This document shows positions 51,081-63,400 of a stretch of DNA of 64,000 nt, piece by piece. The position numbers were made by a program, and so were the translations under genes. The notes under the pieces are model-generated. The model worked only from the letters and a program-made list of their open reading frames with translations. It had not been told where the DNA came from and did not search any database. The stretch is from Candida dubliniensis CD36 (taxonomy: Eukaryota; Ascomycota; Pichiomycetes; Serinales; Debaryomycetaceae), in the NCBI RefSeq assembly GCF_000026945.1, contig NC_012862.1, forward strand, positions 1,480,501-1,544,500. Reading direction: 5' to 3'. Each line of letters begins with the position of its first letter. Within the stretch, counting starts at the first letter, position 1.

Positions 51081-53689
51081 CTACAACCCAAAAAACTTGT
51101 GTTCCAGAATCTATTGTGTACGTGTTTTTGTACCACTTTCCTGTATTTTTGCAATTTAGCTCTCCTTTTAATTGAAACTAGTTAAAAGGAAAAAACACAC
51201 GAGAGACTAAAGTTTTAGTTTATAAGTACGGTAAACACAGATTATGATGATCCCTATGTTGATTTTCTTAATAGTGGCTCCTCTCGTGTTATTTCCCTTT
51301 TGTTTATCGCTAACTATTGGGCCAAGTTGGTCTCACTCTAACGTGCTGTCGTCTTTTAGATGATGAATCTGAATCATACGGTCAAAAATTTATTAGTCAC
51401 ACAAGAACTCCACAGAAAGAAACAAGATTTAAAAAAAGAAATAAATAAATTGAAAATTCTAAAGACAACTTTAAATATGAAATGCAAAAATGATAAAAAC
51501 AAAAATGAAATCCTGTTTTTCCAATTTTAAGAAATAAAGTTATTTTCTGTACTCCTTCGTTTGTGTTTCTATCTCTTTGTTTTATACTCTTCTAATCAAG
51601 CCAAAGTAGTTGATATTGTTATATCTTTTCATTTCACTATACACTTCCTTTCTTATATATTTGATTGATCAACATCCTAAGTTTTTTTTTTTTTTTTTCA
51701 TCTTTCTTGTAGTACAGTCGAAGAAATAGAAAACCTTGCCACTTTTCCTTTCGTGTATTTGGGGGGTTACGTATGTCTTAATGCATGCATATTCATGTAC
51801 GTATCAGTTCAGTTGCATGCAAGTTTATGTGAGTTTAGGTGTGCATTTGAACACGTCTTGTATTTTAATTTTGGATTTATCATCATCATCTGCTTTTGTG
51901 CAAACAAGGGCACATATATATGCAGCACTGATTAATCTATTCACGTAATTCATTGATTTGCTCTCTCTCTCTCCATGGCCCAAGGCTTATTCTTGTTGGT
52001 GGTTTTTCCTTTTTCCTTTTTTTTTAGTTCCCTTCTTTTTGTGGCAAAAGAAAAAAAAAAATTTAATGGTAATAAATTTGAATAGGATATATTTCCGAAT
52101 AAGTCACAACTCCCCACCTCATTCCATCCCATTTTTCATTCTCATCGTAGCCTATCATTTTACCCATTCTCTCTATTAATTACTAACGAATACCTACATA
52201 CATATATATATCTACATATACTGCCACTTTATTTTCAGTTTAATATTCTAATTTATTATAACACAACTAATTTTTTTTTTTTTTTTTTCATTTCTTATTG
52301 TTTGATTATCTTTGCTACCAAATATCATCAGCTTATAAGAAGACAATTATTTTGTGGTTTCATAACTTTATTCATTTGTCATCACACATTTGCATTTGAT
52401 TAGGACATCTTATTTATAACACAATCAATCTTTGCCTTTCTTATCCTATTTGGAATCAAAAAACAATAAAAGACTCCCACACTTGTGACTAGAAAACACA
52501 AACGAAAATCATTATAAATATTATTGAATCCATCTGGCGAGTGTTGATTTTTTTTTATAAAATTTTTTTATTTTAATAATATCCAACCAACAACATATAA
52601 TATTAATAATATTATAACTGGAGTCGATAAGTGGTATAATTTTTATTTGGTTTTCAATATTTTTGGTGATTGTGAATATTATATATCGTCTTTGAAACCA
52701 TTACCAATTGAGATAATCCATTATATTTATTGTATCTTGCATTTGGAGATAATTTTCACATAATCGAAATTGGGCATCTTATAGACTGTTACTCCTCCTG
52801 GTTTGTCCTTCTATCACTAACCCCAACCATACAATCACTTGGAGCATTGGGATAAAAAAAATTATTCGGTTTCATCCAAATATATAATAATCAATATCCT
52901 CCCCCTTATACATATTTGGTTTTGATTGCCCTTCATTTTTTTCTTCAAAGTTCCCTTGAATTACTACCATATCTTTAATTCTCCTTATTAATATCATTTA
53001 TTTTTTTCTTTGTCGGGGGGTCTATTTTAACTTATAGTTGTTTAAATCCATTTTTAGAAGATTCAGCGGCGGAAAAGAAAAAATTCCACCTACACACACT
53101 CACTCAGATACACAGATCCACACACACACACAAACAATTGATTAGCAAGTTTATCTCAATTACAACCAATTGGTCAACCAAGATTATTATTATTTTTATT
53201 GTTGTTACCGTTAAAGAAATAGTATCCTAGAAAGACCAAGAGAAGGAAAGATTAAAATTTAGAACTTAAATTTCTAAACCGAAAGAATTTTTGTATTTAT
53301 TATTGTCAAAAGTCTAATTTTATCTCGAATTATAATTTTCAATTCGGTTTCTTTCAAATTATTATTATTTTAACCTTTCTTTATAATTGTCATATTTGGT
53401 TCCAAAGTTTTATGATAGTTGAATAATATCAATACTATACATTCCTATCATTTTACTTCTGAAAACCATCAGACAAGATACAAGAAAGATTTGTTTAGAG
53501 GGAGATATCAAAGTCATTAAGTCATTGAACCATTAGACTCCAATAACCAACTAACCAACCTTAATCCCATTATATCTGGGATTTGATCCTTACTTGAAAT
53601 CCAAATTCAAACAAACAAGTACTAAAAGAAATACAATTGATATTTTTTTTTTTTTTTAAAAAAGGGAAAAACATTAGTGTCCATTATAT

Positions 53690-55094
53690 ATGAGTTCATT
53701 TAATTCTAACCCAAATCCGGCGAATACTCAAAACTTGTCCAGTTTTCAATTCCAACCCCCTAAAGAAGACGTTATATTTGATCCACATCAAATGCTGCTA
53801 TCGGTACCGCAGCTGAGGTATTACGCTTCATCATTGATGCAACAACCGCAACAACAGCAACCACAATCGCAAGCTTCTCAGCAGCAGCAACAACAACAAC
53901 AACAACAACAACAACCGTTCTTGATGAACATACCTCCAGCATTTACCCAATCTCAACCTCAACAAATGGTTTATGCCATGCCACCACTTCAAACCCAACA
54001 ATCGTCTTCATCAACAGCAACAACAAATAATGTAGTTCCATCTCACCATTTCAATCAACAGCAACAGCTGCAACAATACCAACAATTGCAACCCCAACAG
54101 AATAATATGCAGTTTTTTGATAACGCCATACCTAATTATTTAATTATGAATCAAACTATATCCCCAAGTCAAACACAAACAACTACTCAACCAAATGTTC
54201 CTTACTACAATTATTCTACCCAACCCCAGTTACAACTGGCTCAACCCATACCACATAGTCAACCACAACCACAGCCACAACCACAACCAACACAACAAAG
54301 ATCCAATAGAAGTAGACCGCAATCAAGCTTTTCTAAACCTAGAGGTAGCAGGTCAACTGGGATCAAAAAACAGTCACCAATCACACTGGGCAGTACTGGT
54401 ACTGGCCCTGCTCGAAATACTGGTGCAGGTATAACAGCAATTGCTAATAGCACTATCAGCACTAACAATAACAACAAATTGTCTGTTTCCGCACCAGTAA
54501 ATGTAATATATGCCAATCTTCCTGAGAGACTTCAACAAGTATTACCGGCACCGCCGTTATCACGCGCACCCGTAAGGCCTGATGTAACGGTCAATTTGAC
54601 ATCAAAACGAGCCAAAAGAAAATCGAAATTCACTCCAGAACAAGATGACATGATTGTTAGTTTGAAGAAAAAGGGGAAATCATGGGTGGAAATTGCCGAA
54701 ATCACTGGTGTGGGATCATATTTAGCTGCACGGAATCGTTTTCAAGTTATTGTGGGTCAACAAGGAAATAACAATTCAAGTGCTTGGGATAATACTGATA
54801 AATTGTTTTTAAATCAATTATTGGATGCTGGAGAAATAGAAAAATGGAGATTTATATGCTGTGAATTGAATAAACTGACCAATAAAAATTTCACCGATTA
54901 TGAATGTCGAGAAATGATTCGTCAGTTGTTTTGGATGAATCCTGCTAGTTTTGGAGTTAATGAGGAGACTATTATTGAGTCCCAAAAGGAAAAGAAATTG
55001 ACTGAGAAAACAATTGAACAACGTGAGCAACAACGTAAAAAGAGAGCTTCTGCTAGTCATTCTTCCCCTGATTCAGCTTCCGTGAATACTACTG

Positions 55095-55127
<33 letters not shown>

Positions 55128-55505
55128 ATAATAATAATAATCTTCAACCTGAAGTTAAATATATTGATCCTCAGTATAAAAATTATCAAAACCAATTGAT
55201 GCCAAGTCAGAATACTGGATCTAATGCTACCAAGATTTCCTCAACTACACCACCACCCCCACCACAATCATTACTGAATAATATCAATACGATCAATAAA
55301 AATATTGCATCGTCATCACTTGGTAATGCATCTTTTCCTCAAGAACAACAATCATTACATTCAAACCAACATCATCATAACCAGCATCACCAACATCCAC
55401 TTCTCCATCATCATCAATACCAGCAGCAATCTTCATTACCTCCACCAACAACTATCTCATCTACAATTCCCACATCTTCACTTAGCATGCAACAACAGCA
55501 ACAGC

Positions 55506-55536
<31 letters not shown>

Positions 55537-55561
55537 GTTGTATAATAAACAATTTTACTAA
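53690..55561 (+). CDS. AAF1: AAF1-like Gln-rich SANT/Myb-domain regulator
   Basis: A 623-residue protein dominated by Gln, Asn, Ser and Pro. Poly-Gln tracts lie near residues 52-76 and at the C-terminus (about 603-618), with Thr/Asn runs near 465-484 and a His-rich patch near 562-580. The structured core is a Myb/SANT-like pair: residues ~308-355 (RAKRKSKFTPEQDDMIVSL ... SYLAARNRFQVIV) and ~364-418 (SAWDNTDKLFLNQLLDAGEI ... IRQLFWMNP). A basic SRP-rich stretch precedes it. This is consistent with a DNA-binding regulator. The symbol relies on remembered gene order and the reported Gln-rich nature of C. albicans Aaf1, which increased adherence when produced in baker's yeast. The CAA/CAG repeats make length polymorphism likely. 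Confidence 0.75.
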
Positions 55562-55695
55562 GCATGTCTACAAATATTTCGTGTAGTATTTAATGTAAGG
55601 GTTTATATTTTTTTGTATACATACATGTAACTACAAACTATCAACATCGCCATATTATTAACTCCCCTAAATTGTAAATCTTTTCGTGTCTCCTC

Positions 55696-56175
55696 TTAGG
55701 ATTGCTTTTCTTGTTCCGCCAATTTACGTTGCACAACATTGATTTTATCCTGAGGCAATTGATTAGGTTTATCAACTCGAGTCCCAACTCTAATATCACT
55801 CTGGATCCTAACAACTCCCTGCTTTTCATGCAACAATTGGTGCATCTGTCCAATCAAATCCATAACTTGATCCCAAGGTCCAGCAATTGTGGTTCCCGCG
55901 GAATGTAATGTGGTTTCAAGGGGTGAATCACGGGCTAGTTTGGTGATAGCAGTAATTTCATCAGATACTGAACTAGAATTGGTACCAATCTAAAAAAAAA
56001 GAAAAAAAAATATTTCAAATTAGTAATTTGGGACTAGGAAGAAGGTATAATGTTATATTCAATTGATGAATCGGATTATGTGGTGCAATTCATCAATATT
56101 CATACAATTGTGAAGTTGAATTATACATACTGGTATTAAACAAATATCTGCTAAACAATGTAATGTTACTGCCAT
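55696..56175 (-). CDS. ECM15: ECM15-like UPF0045/MTH1187-family protein, spliced
   Basis: A 112-residue protein from exon 1 (56131-56175, [15 protein letters not shown]) and exon 2 (55696-55989, starting [15 protein letters not shown]). The 141-bp intron has donor GTATGT, a TACTAAT branch site and a pyrimidine tract before AG. The joined product follows yeast Ecm15 closely, including [27 protein letters not shown] and QDKINVV. The family forms tetramers that bind thiamine-like ligands in bacteria; the yeast role is unsettled, with a cell-wall link from screens. Convergent with AAF1. An intron-blind search would miss its N-terminus. Confidence 0.93.
55990..56130 (-). other. Spliceosomal intron of the ECM15-like gene
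   Basis: Read on the minus strand: GTATGT donor at 56130, TACTAAT branch near 56019-56025, T-rich tract and AG at 55991-55990. Phase 0; splicing restores the conserved family N-terminus. Confidence 0.9.
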
Positions 56176-56242
56176 TATTGAATGTGAAATGATTAATTAT
56201 GTTAGATATATGAAGTAGCAGACAGGAGGTTTAACCAAGACA

Positions 56243-56279
<37 letters not shown>

Positions 56280-56898
56280 CTTTCTCAACATATATTTAGT
56301 CCTTATATACAGGTATATAACTATAAACATACGAGGGGGTTTCAATCATTTATTTTAATAAGTTCAAGATGGAAAACCTTTTGAGGCCATTTTCATGGAA
56401 AGAAATACTCATAGTGAGAATCTCTTAAAAACCATCGTGTATGATATGTGGTGTGTGGTTTATTATTTTTTTTTCAAACGGTTCTTCTTTATCGTTAGAA
56501 ATCATGAATTTTCGACAAGGGAAACATACAACTTCTTCAGAAGACCATGTATTTCTATTCTTATTGAATATGCAGCGTATCAATTAATCTAGTTTAATTA
56601 TTAATTAAATGATAGTATTACTAAAAAACAAGAACATTTGTTATGTGGTGTACGGTACCCCACTGTCAGTTCTATCTTCAACTAATGGTAATCAAACAAA
56701 AGAGATATAGATTAACTACATCTTTGGGTGCAGTTGAACATGTCTACAGGTCAATAATTCTTCTTTTAACTAATAAATAACAATTAAACGCTTGTATTAT
56801 ATCTAAACATTATACTAAAACATTGTCAATTTCTAAAGAATTGATTCGCTATTGTAAGTTGATTAGTTGAATTAAAAGGTTTAATAAATAACATTGTC
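56176..56898. other. Intergenic region with a 35-nt T run
   Basis: About 720 bp between ECM15 and the copia relic. It contains an unusually long T homopolymer (56245-56279) and a candidate solo LTR (56639-56893). The small frame at 56395-56592 has no recognisable features. Confidence 0.55.
56639..56893 (+). mobile_element. Possible short solo LTR abutting the copia relic
   Basis: The interval starts TGTTATG and ends AATAACA, with TGTTAT/ATAACA terminal inverted repeats, and lies directly before the first reverse-transcriptase motif. ACATT occurs just before it and overlaps its right end, which could be a target duplication if the right boundary is slightly inside. Its sequence does not resemble the 3' LTR at 58458, so it is not simply the partner LTR. 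Confidence 0.25.
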
Positions 56899-58154
56899 TC
56901 ACAACCTAGACATATCAAATGCATACTTCCAGGTCCCGCTCAACGTTATCAGAGAATATTCACAATCTTAATAATACCATGATCATGAGGGTATTTTCAT
57001 GAAAAGGGATGGGAATAATGTTATCTATATTGCTTTGTATGTGGATGACTTATTTATTGTGGCTTCGTCAAACAATTAATTCAACGAGTTTCTAAAAACT
57101 TTGGAAGGAGTTTTTCGTTTGAACTACCTTGGTCCCGTTAAGGAGTACCTTGGGGTAGAGTTCGAGAGAACAGATAAGGGTTATAACCTAAATCAGAGGA
57201 AATTTATTAAAAATATTCTTGAATCTTTTGAACTTACTCAGTGCACTGCGAAAACATTGCCCAGGCCTCCAACGGACACGACCACATTTCCAGTCGAAAG
57301 AGGAAATGACAAAGATCACCTACAAGTAGAAGATACTCCGAAAGTATTGGAAGGTAAAGATCCTAAGGTATATTAGAAAGGTGTAGGAATGTTGCCATGG
57401 GCTCTGTATGAATGCTAGGCCTGACATTTCCTTCGCTACTAACGCCCTTGGCATCAAAGCCAGTTCTACAACCAAATAAGACTACAAGATGTTATTACAC
57501 TGTATTAAATACCTCAAAGGTACTTTGGATTTAGGATTGCAATATACTAAAGGGAAAACTAAAGATTATGGTGAAGATTTTGTCATTTATGGTTTTGCTG
57601 ATGCTTCATTTGCTCCACCTGGTGATAGAAAATCCATATCTGGTTATGCCATCTATGTCAATGGAAACTTGGTGTATTGGGGCACCAAGAAACAAAGATG
57701 TATTACCGAAAGTTCAATGTCCAGTGAGATAATTGCTCTTGGTGAATGTACACACCGAATAATGACCGTTCGAAATGTTGTGAAAGCATTAGGTCTTAGA
57801 CATAGAAAGGTTATAATTTTCGAAGACAATCAGCCGTGTATAAAGGTTGCAAACAACAGGAAAATAAGTCACAGCCGTAGATCTGTTGACATCTGCATAA
57901 AATATATTAGGGAACTAGTACTCCAAAAAGGTGAACTTGGTATCTCATATATCAACACTGCTGACAATGTTTCCGATATTCTTACCAAAACTACTGGGAT
58001 GCAAGTTTTTCACAAGTTAAGGCCATGGCTTATGACTGATGCTAATTTACTGCTGCTTCATGAAAAATTGATGATAAATTATATTGGAAGAAACAATCCG
58101 GAACAACACTTTCTCCAATTGTGTCAATCAATCAACCTCGAACCTTTGGAATAA
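56899..58154 (+). pseudogene. Decayed Ty1/copia retrotransposon pol (RT and RNase H)
   Basis: The first block (56903-57376) carries reverse-transcriptase hallmarks: LDISNAYF and, 45 codons later, the catalytic YVDD at 57038-57049, then LGPVKEYLGVEF. The spacing between the first two motifs is shorter than in intact copia elements, implying an internal deletion. In-frame stops lie at 56969, 56972, 57077 and 57374. A frame change near 57380-57405 and another stop at 57477 follow. The RNase H domain (57489-58154, 221 codons) is intact, with YGFADASF, SGYAIYVNG, TKKQRCITESSMSSEIIALGE, EDNQPCIK and a terminal DILTK. Gag, protease, integrase and the 5' LTR are missing. Confidence 0.92.
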
Positions 58155-58457
58155 AGATATGACTAGGTCTTGGCGAGTTTTCATTGAATTTCAAATAATA
58201 TTAGTTTGGATTGGGACCCAACTGATGTTGTATTTATTCACATTTTGAAGATGGAAAGCTAACTTTAGTGAAGTTGTGGAAAAGTAAATATTGGTTGTGT
58301 CATAAAAATGAAACTTGGATAAAGATATGTGCTGAACAAGTAGTGGTTAGGTTTGGAATTGAGGAGTATTTGGGTAATGGCGATTATGGGTGAGTCAGTG
58401 GTTGACAAGTTGTGGAGGTAGCCACTAGCAAACATTTTCTCAAAGTTTCAAGGGGAG
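58155..58457 (+). other. Retroelement 3' untranslated region and polypurine tract
   Basis: About 300 bp between the pol stop and the LTR, ending in the polypurine tract AAGGGGAG (58450-58457), which would prime plus-strand DNA synthesis. Its direct contact with the LTR start confirms the element boundary. Confidence 0.75.
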
Positions 58458-58720
58458 TGTTGTGAAGTGTGCTGAACACAAAGTTATATGCAGGACTGGT
58501 TTTGTGTCACGTGTGAGAAATTCGGTGGTTCCTCTATAAACAAAAGTCCTTCAGTAACATGTTGATACAAGAAGAAATCTGTGCCAACGAAACTGTTTTT
58601 TTTTTTTTGTTGAACTCTTTTAAATTGACGTCGAAAGTCGTGCCACCGACAGAATAGCTCATTAAGAATGGTTTTCTTGTGTTAGTAAGAACATGACAAT
58701 TTTCACATGATATAACAACT
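58458..58720 (+). mobile_element. 3' LTR of the copia relic
   Basis: It starts TGTTGTGAAGTGTGCTGAAC immediately after the polypurine tract. The end is uncertain: the best end by alignment with the 22.3-kb copy is the ATAACAAC near 58719, while a cleaner CAACA lies at 58758-58762. A TATA-like CTATAAACA lies at about 58532. Length is about 262-305 bp. Confidence 0.75.
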
Positions 58721-59461
58721 ATTTATTTCAGTTCCAATTATCTCTACAATTAGAATACAACAATGTCTCTATAGCCTGTCATTAAATGAATAGACCTTAC
58801 ATTTGTTCTGATGATGGGAGTAATTCACCGAGAAAGTCATCGTGAAGCGGATTTACACTAGATCCTCGTTTCCTGACTTTGATTTCCCAAGATTCTTTGA
58901 AGCAAAGCATTTTACAGTTTCTAGTGAAGCCATAAAATTGGCTACAAAGAGTCAAACTTTATCCAAAAGCATACACCCACACTTAATTCCCAAATTAATC
59001 TAAATTAAGAGTCAACTGGTAATCGCTTCTTAATTGTATTCCCAGAAAGTAAAAAAACATTTAGTGCCCGTAAGCGCTACCAATCGTGAAACTTCTTTGG
59101 CGTACTAGTAGAACAAACAGAACAAAAACCAGAGCTTGAATCGTGAAGCCATGCTTATTTTGGACTATCTGTGACTCGTTGTTTCGGATGACTAACCTTT
59201 TTCGAAAGTAAATTATTTTGTCCCATTTTGTTTACCTGTCGAGGGAGGGGAAAGATGTCCCACGAATAAAGTTTGTATTCTACCGAGAAATTTTCCGGAC
59301 AGATATGTGTAGCTCCTCCTCACCACCACCAGCGCCACCTCGACAAAAAGAAAACAGTTTATGAGTATATAATCTGGATAAAATGTGAATACTTCTAATT
59401 CTTAAAATATTTTTCACCTACAGTGCCAACGTACTCTCCTTTAAGCAAAACTTTACCAAAT
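58721..59461. other. Intergenic region and acetyltransferase promoter
   Basis: About 740 bp of unique DNA between the LTR and the next gene. TATATAA at 59366-59372 lies about 95 bp before the acetyltransferase start. No gene was seen. Confidence 0.55.
59366..59372 (+). promoter_or_regulatory. TATA box of the acetyltransferase-like gene
   Basis: TATATAA about 95 bp before ATG 59462. Its position argues against the non-ATG upstream extension of the reading frame. Confidence 0.5.
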
Positions 59462-60232
59462 ATGCCCACTTTCAAAGACAAAGAAGATTTCATTAAGCAA
59501 ACGAATGTCAAGGCAGAAAAGAACCAAGAATTAATCAAGTTTGCCCGTGACAACCTTAACCATTTACCATTCACTGAAAAAGACGGAGGTGCTTGGGAAA
59601 ACTATGAACGAATGATCAGTGGTATGCTCTATAACTGCTTGCAGAAAGAATTAGAGACAACACGTATGTCTTGCAGAGATTATATGTTGGATTATGGCAG
59701 TTTCAGAACTAGAGATTATAAAACAACCCAAGAATTTCTTGATGCAAAATACAAACATTTAGAAAGCTTTATTGGGCATGTTGGCAAAAGTGCATTTATG
59801 GAATATCCAATCTATTTCGATTATGGGTTTAACACTTATTTGGGCGACAATTTCTATTCCAATTACAATTTGACAATTTTGGACGTTTCCATAGTGAGAA
59901 TTGGCAATAATGTCAAGTGTGGTCCAAACGTATCTATCCTTACCCCAACACACCCAGTTGATCCCACTTTACGCTATGATCAATTGGAAAACGCTTTGCC
60001 TGTGATAGTAGGTGACGGGGTCTGGTTGTGTGGAAGCTGTACCATTCTTGGTGGGGTAACAGTTGGTGATGGCAGTATCGTGGCTGCTGGTGCTGTTGTC
60101 AACAGGGACGTTCCACCAAACACTGTTGTTGCAGGAGTTCCTGCAAGAGCAGTGAAACAATTGGAACCTAGAGACCCTAACTTTGACACAATGGCAGTGT
60201 TGAAAGAATATGGTATGGGTTATATAGATTAG
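59462..60232 (+). CDS. Maltose/galactoside O-acetyltransferase-like protein (LacA/NodL family)
   Basis: A 256-residue hexapeptide-repeat acyltransferase starting at ATG 59462 (MPTFKDKEDFIK). The N-terminal ~110 residues hold the maltose-acetyltransferase helical domain (ERMISGMLYNCLQKEL). A left-handed parallel beta-helix follows, with IGNNVKCGPNVSIL, the catalytic His in TPTHPVDP, and VWLCGSCTILGGVTVGDGSIVAAGAVVNRDVPPNTVVAGVPARAVK. Such enzymes move acetyl from acetyl-CoA to sugar hydroxyls. Yeast YJL218W is a comparable protein. The frame is open 13 codons upstream from a GTG, which I do not use. The substrate is unknown. Confidence 0.9.
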   Translation: MPTFKDKEDFIKQTNVKAEKNQELIKFARDNLNHLPFTEKDGGAWENYERMISGMLYNCLQKELETTRMSCRDYMLDYGSFRTRDYKTTQEFLDAKYKHLESFIGHVGKSAFMEYPIYFDYGFNTYLGDNFYSNYNLTILDVSIVRIGNNVKCGPNVSILTPTHPVDPTLRYDQLENALPVIVGDGVWLCGSCTILGGVTVGDGSIVAAGAVVNRDVPPNTVVAGVPARAVKQLEPRDPNFDTMAVLKEYGMGYID

Positions 60233-60465
60233 TAATTAGATTTGATATAATGCACACGACCTTTACATTTGCTGTTTTTTTTTTTTTGCCTTCCATTCCA
60301 GTATGTCAAACTTCTGTTAATAACGTTGCGTCTTTAACAAATTTATAATCCGCTTTCCAGTTTTTCTTTTTTTTTTTTTCCTTCCTTGCTCCGTGAATTG
60401 TTTTATTACAAATTGCTTACTACCATTTATTTCTTTGTCACAGTAGTAACAAGCACGAATACAGG

Positions 60466-63400
60466 ATGTCCGATAATATGCAAATAGATTCTCCGTCCCC
60501 ACAAGAAATTGACGAAGGGTTGTATTCCCGTCAGTTATACGTGTTGGGTAAGGAGGCCATGCTTAAAATGCAAAATGCCAATGTCTTGATCATTGGACTC
60601 AATGGATTGGGTATAGAAATTGCTAAGAATATCGCTCTTGCTGGGGTCAAGTCATTGAGCTTATACGATCCTAAACCAGTATCTATCACTGATTTATCCA
60701 CCCAATTTTTCTTGTCCGAGTCAGAAATTGGCCAACCAAGAGATGTTGCCAGTCGTGAAAAATTGGCTGAATTGAATTCTTATGTTCCCATCAATGTTGT
60801 TGACAATATAAACGAAGAAACTTTATTGAAATTTAAATGTATTGTGTCAACAAACATCTCATTAGAAGAACAAGTTAAAATCAACAACATTACACACGCC
60901 AACAATATTGGTTACATAAATGCCGACATTAAAGGATTGTTTGGTCAAATATTTGTGGATTTTGGAGACAAGTTTACCGTAATTGACCAAACTGGTGAAG
61001 AACCATTAAGCGGGATTGTGTCTGATATTGAAAAAAACGGTACTGTTACAATGTTGGATGATAACAGACACGGTTTACAAGATGGCGATTATGTCAAGTT
61101 TGCCGAAATTGAAGGCATGCCCAAGTTGAATGATGGAAATCCCCACAAGGTTGAAGTTTTGGGGCCATATGCGTTCAAGATTAAGATTGATGACAGCTAT
61201 GGTGAATACGTAAAGGGAGGATTATACACCCAGGTTAAAGTTCCCAAGGATTTATCATTTGAACCATTAACCAAGCAATTGGCAGCTCCTGAATATTTAA
61301 TTTCTGATTTCGCGAAATTTGACAAGCCAGCACAATTGCATTTGGGGTTCCAAGCCTTGCATGCATTCCAAACCAAGCACCAAGGTGAGTTACCAGCACC
61401 ATACAGTGAACAAGATGCAACTGAAGCCTTCAGATACGCTGAAGAATTGGCTACTCAAAACCCATCAATTTTGGGTGAAGACAAACTTGATGAAAAATAC
61501 CTTAAGGAATTGTTCTACCAAGCTCGTGGTGATATTCCTGGAGTTGTTGCATTTTATGGTGGATTGATTGCTCAAGAAGTATTAAAGAATTGTTCTTCCA
61601 AATTCACTCCTATCAAACAGTGGTTATACTTTGATTCCTTAGAATCATTGCCTTCAGAAACAGAGTATCCAAGAAACGAAGAAAACAACAAACCAATTGG
61701 CTCCAGATATGATGGCCAAATTGCAGTTTTTGGTAAGGCATTCCAAGAAAAAATTGCCAACTTGAAAGTATTTTTAGTTGGTTCTGGTGCCATCGGTTGT
61801 GAAATGTTAAAGAACTGGGCAATGATGGGATTAGGATCCGGACCAGAAGGTAAAATTTTTATTACTGATAACGATTCCATTGAAAAATCAAACTTGAACC
61901 GTCAATTCTTGTTTAGACCTAAGGATGTTGGCAAAAATAAGTCTGATGTTGCTGCACTAGCTGTTCAACATATGAACCCTGATTTGAAAGGTAAGATTGA
62001 CTCTAAATTAGACAAAGTGGGACCAGAAACCGAAGACATTTTCGATGACAAATTCTGGAGTCAATTGAATATTGTTGTCAATGCTTTGGATAATGTTGAA
62101 GCTAGAACGTATGTTGATCGTCGTTGTGTCTTTTACAAAAAACCATTGTTGGAGTCTGGTACCTTGGGTACTAAAGGTAATACTCAAGTTGTCATTCCAA
62201 ACTTGACTGAATCTTATTCATCATCTCAAGACCCACCAGAAAAGTCTATTCCGTTGTGTACTTTGAGATCATTCCCAAACAAGATTGATCATACTATAGC
62301 TTGGGCTAAATCGTTATTCCAAGGTTATTTCGCTGATTCTCCAGAAAGTGTCAATTTGTACTTGAGCCAACCAAATTATGTGGAACAAACTTTAAAACAA
62401 AACCCAGATATCAAAGGTACTTTGGAAAGTATTTCCAAGTATTTGAACAACCGCCCTTACACTTTTGAGGATTGTATTAAATGGGCAAGACAAGAATTTG
62501 AAACCAAATTTAATCACGACATTCAACAATTATTGTACAATTTCCCACCCAATGCCAAGACTTCGACCGGAGCTCCATTCTGGTCTGGTCCCAAGAGAGC
62601 TCCCAAACCATTGGAGTTTGATATTAACAATAAAGATCATTTGGATTTCATTATTGGTGGAGCCAATTTATTAGCATTTATCTATGGATTGAAAGAACCT
62701 AATGCAACTATCGATGATTTCAAGAAAGTTTTGGAACAAGTTGTTATTGAGCCATTTCAACCTAAATCAGGAGTTGAAATTGCTGCCACTGACGCAGAAG
62801 CTGAAGAACAAGCTAATAATCTTTCTGGATCAATCGACGATGAACAAATTAGAAAGATTGCTGCTTCTTTGCCTGAACCAAGTACATTGGCTGGTTACAG
62901 ATTGACACCAATTGAATTCGAAAAAGATGATGATACCAATCACCATATTGAGTTTATCACTGCTGCATCTAATTGTAGAGCATTGAATTATGGTATTGAA
63001 ACTGCTGATGCTCACAAGACCAAATTTATTGCTGGTAAGATTATTCCTGCCATTGCAACTACCACAGCCTTAGTTACCGGGTTGGTTTGTTTGGAATTGT
63101 ACAAGGTTGTTGATGGTAAAGATGATATTGAGCAATACAAGAATGGGTTTATCAACTTGGCTTTACCATTTATTGGATTTTCTGAACCAATCAAGTCAGC
63201 AGAAGGTAAATATAATAACAAGAAGTTTGATCAAATTTGGGATAGATTTGAACTTAATGGTGACATTACATTACAAGAATTGTTAGATCATTTTGAAAAG
63301 GAAGAAGGCTTAACTATTTCTATGTTATCTTATGGGGTGTCACTTTTATATGCATCATTTTTCCCACCTAAAAAGGTTAAAGATAGATTAGGGTTAAAAT

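Larger units (their letters stand above)
47187..53689. other. Long non-coding region upstream of AAF1
   Basis: 6.5 kb without a credible protein gene. It contains AT-rich DNA, an ATT repeat near 48108-48125, a G-quadruplex motif (49095-49129), a (CA)10 tract (49756-49775), a TG tract (51062-51080), T runs at 47645-47660, 48880-48892, 51682-51698 and 52270-52288, and CA-rich repeats near 53093-53132. Its size and position suggest a very long promoter and 5' leader for AAF1, as seen for several Candida morphology regulators; that is inference. Confidence 0.5.

Noticed and set aside
51242..51372. Possible C/D-box snoRNA (ATGATGA ... CTGA)
   Set aside because: The boxes are 120 bp apart with only about three pairing bases at the ends, and a second ATGATGA lies next to the CTGA; this is weak and likely chance in AT-rich DNA.
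59423..59461. Upstream extension of the acetyltransferase, or an acceptor site CACCTACAG at 59414-59422
   Set aside because: The extension begins at GTG, and a TATA box lies only about 55 bp before it, leaving no room for an upstream exon; no GTATGT donor was found.
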